In this document: piece by piece, positions 63,073-64,000 of the stretch
How positions within the stretch are numbered: position 1 is the stretch's first letter
Layout of the letters: each line of letters starts with the position of its first letter
NCBI GenBank assembly: GCA_914767715.1
Contig: OU612075.1
Location: 4,464,001-4,528,000 of the forward strand
DNA: 64,000 nt
DNA from: Membranipora membranacea
Lineage: Eukaryota; Bryozoa; Gymnolaemata; Cheilostomatida; Membraniporidae
Direction of reading: 5' to 3'
The notes under the pieces: generated by a model
Told to the model about the DNA's origin: nothing
The model's input: the letters and a program-made list of their open reading frames with translations, nothing else
The model's database searches: none
Program-made: the position numbers and the translations under genes

Positions 63073-64000
63073 AGTGTTGTTACCTCTAATAACAGGGGGA
63101 TATTCTGAAAGACATTTGGATTATCCCTCTTCCACCAGAGAAACAAACTTGATCTATGTACAACGCCTTGATATAATCATGGTTATTAGAGAGGGGGCTA
63201 GGCTAACTATTAAAGACTATGTGTTTGACCCAGTTTGTGCAGTATTGAATAAAAGTATGCTTAGCCTTTCGTATACACCAGGCGGCTAAAGTCCAATTTA
63301 AATTACTTAACTACTGTTAGCTTATTGTGCTGCTTCTAGACATTGTTTTACCCTTTGGATCTGAAGTTGACCAAGCTCCAGATGTGGACATCTCATTTAA
63401 CTTTTATCCAGAACAGACAAGAACACTTCCTGCAAAACAAATAGCAGTGCTGCATGCAAAACAAAGCATCAACGGAACGAAGCATGCTAACAAAACTCCC
63501 AGAATGCAACTTTAATCATGTGAAAATCACAGCGAGATCAGATCAAACCTTTAAACTCATCATGAACTAATCTCCATGTGAAATCCTGAAAATTGCATTC
63601 TGGGATATCATTGTTTCAAAGCCATAAACATTTGATATGACATGACATTGGCAAGGATATTCAGACTTACATGGGTAGCATTTCTGATGTCACATCTAAA
63701 AGATAAAATAGCGGGGGAGATAAAGGATAAGCTGAGACAATCAAGCTGGCTCTGATCTGATTGGTCAATCAGAGCCAACACATCGGCTAACATCAAGCAC
63801 ATTGATACAAAATCTCACTCAAAGGATATTTCGGTGAACATAGGAAACGTTGGAAGGAGGTAGAAAGTGTTTGTATTAAGTTATTTGATGGGAAGAGTTA
63901 AGTTTTATGGTGAGGGTCACATCTTATGAAAAATGATTACCCTTTTCCTGGAATTGAGTGGCTGACTTTGTCGGATCTGAGAAGGTTTGGGGGCAGTTGG

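Larger units (their letters stand above)
61177..64000. other. Right-hand region with repeats and no convincing gene
   Basis: It contains families F, D and E (annotated) and several short hairpins built from GCCAATGTGTTGGCTCTGAT-like sequence (about 61205-61320 and 63748-63792). Open stretches at 62757-62824 and 63341-63515 follow possible acceptors, but no homology or in-phase partners could be shown. Confidence 0.4.

Noticed and set aside
63327-63515. Possible last exon ending KTPRMQL
   Set aside because: An acceptor-like TTCTAG precedes it, but there is no homology, upstream exon or polyadenylation support.

Overview
This is a window of animal nuclear DNA. The genes have many short exons with GT-AG introns, intron phases agree across exons, and the encoded proteins are closest to metazoan orthologues. 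AT-rich introns and intergenic DNA are crowded with short non-autonomous DNA transposons. A Mutator-like element carrying CaRF-like and PHD-finger exons is compatible with a sponge, cnidarian or other marine invertebrate. The species cannot be fixed from sequence alone.

Layout. 1-600: minus-strand 5' end of a secreted Thr/Ala-rich protein that runs off the left edge. 3095-20491: plus-strand zinc-finger locus with one shared 5' half (five exons) followed by four tandem, homologous 3' cassettes. Each cassette has four exons, the same intron phases and its own stop. 22211-29154: minus-strand PPP2R3C (PP2A B''gamma). 30141-35089: plus-strand NAXD (NAD(P)H-hydrate dehydratase). 35732-41824: minus-strand CIBAR/FAM92 BAR-domain gene, convergent with NAXD. 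42134-45162: a 3.03 kb element with about 330 bp terminal inverted repeats and a 9 bp target duplication, carrying a broken CaRF-like/PHD gene. 45828-50216: plus-strand TSFM (mitochondrial EF-Ts). 53100-61176: plus-strand gamma-butyrobetaine dioxygenase-like gene. 61177-64000: repeats, no convincing gene.

Exon chains for NAXD, CIBAR, BBOX1-like, PPP2R3C (from exon 2), TSFM (from its first recognised exon) and all four zinc-finger/cassette products stay in frame from start to stop when joined at the listed junctions. This was checked by arithmetic on exon lengths. The genes do not form one pathway: NAXD and TSFM are metabolic or mitochondrial housekeeping genes, the BBOX1-like gene belongs to carnitine-type metabolism, PPP2R3C is a phosphatase regulator, and CIBAR acts at membranes and cilia.

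The main discoveries are: (1) the four-cassette locus, which looks like a mod(mdg4)/lola-style alternative 3'-end system built around an unrecognised domain; (2) a repeat that makes up almost an entire intron in two unrelated genes, with a 9 bp direct repeat across both splice junctions in one of them, as expected of an introner-type intron gain; (3) the Mutator-like element with a captured or degenerate PHD/CaRF gene; and (4) two different TA-flanked inverted-repeat elements that each enclose a tRNA-like sequence.
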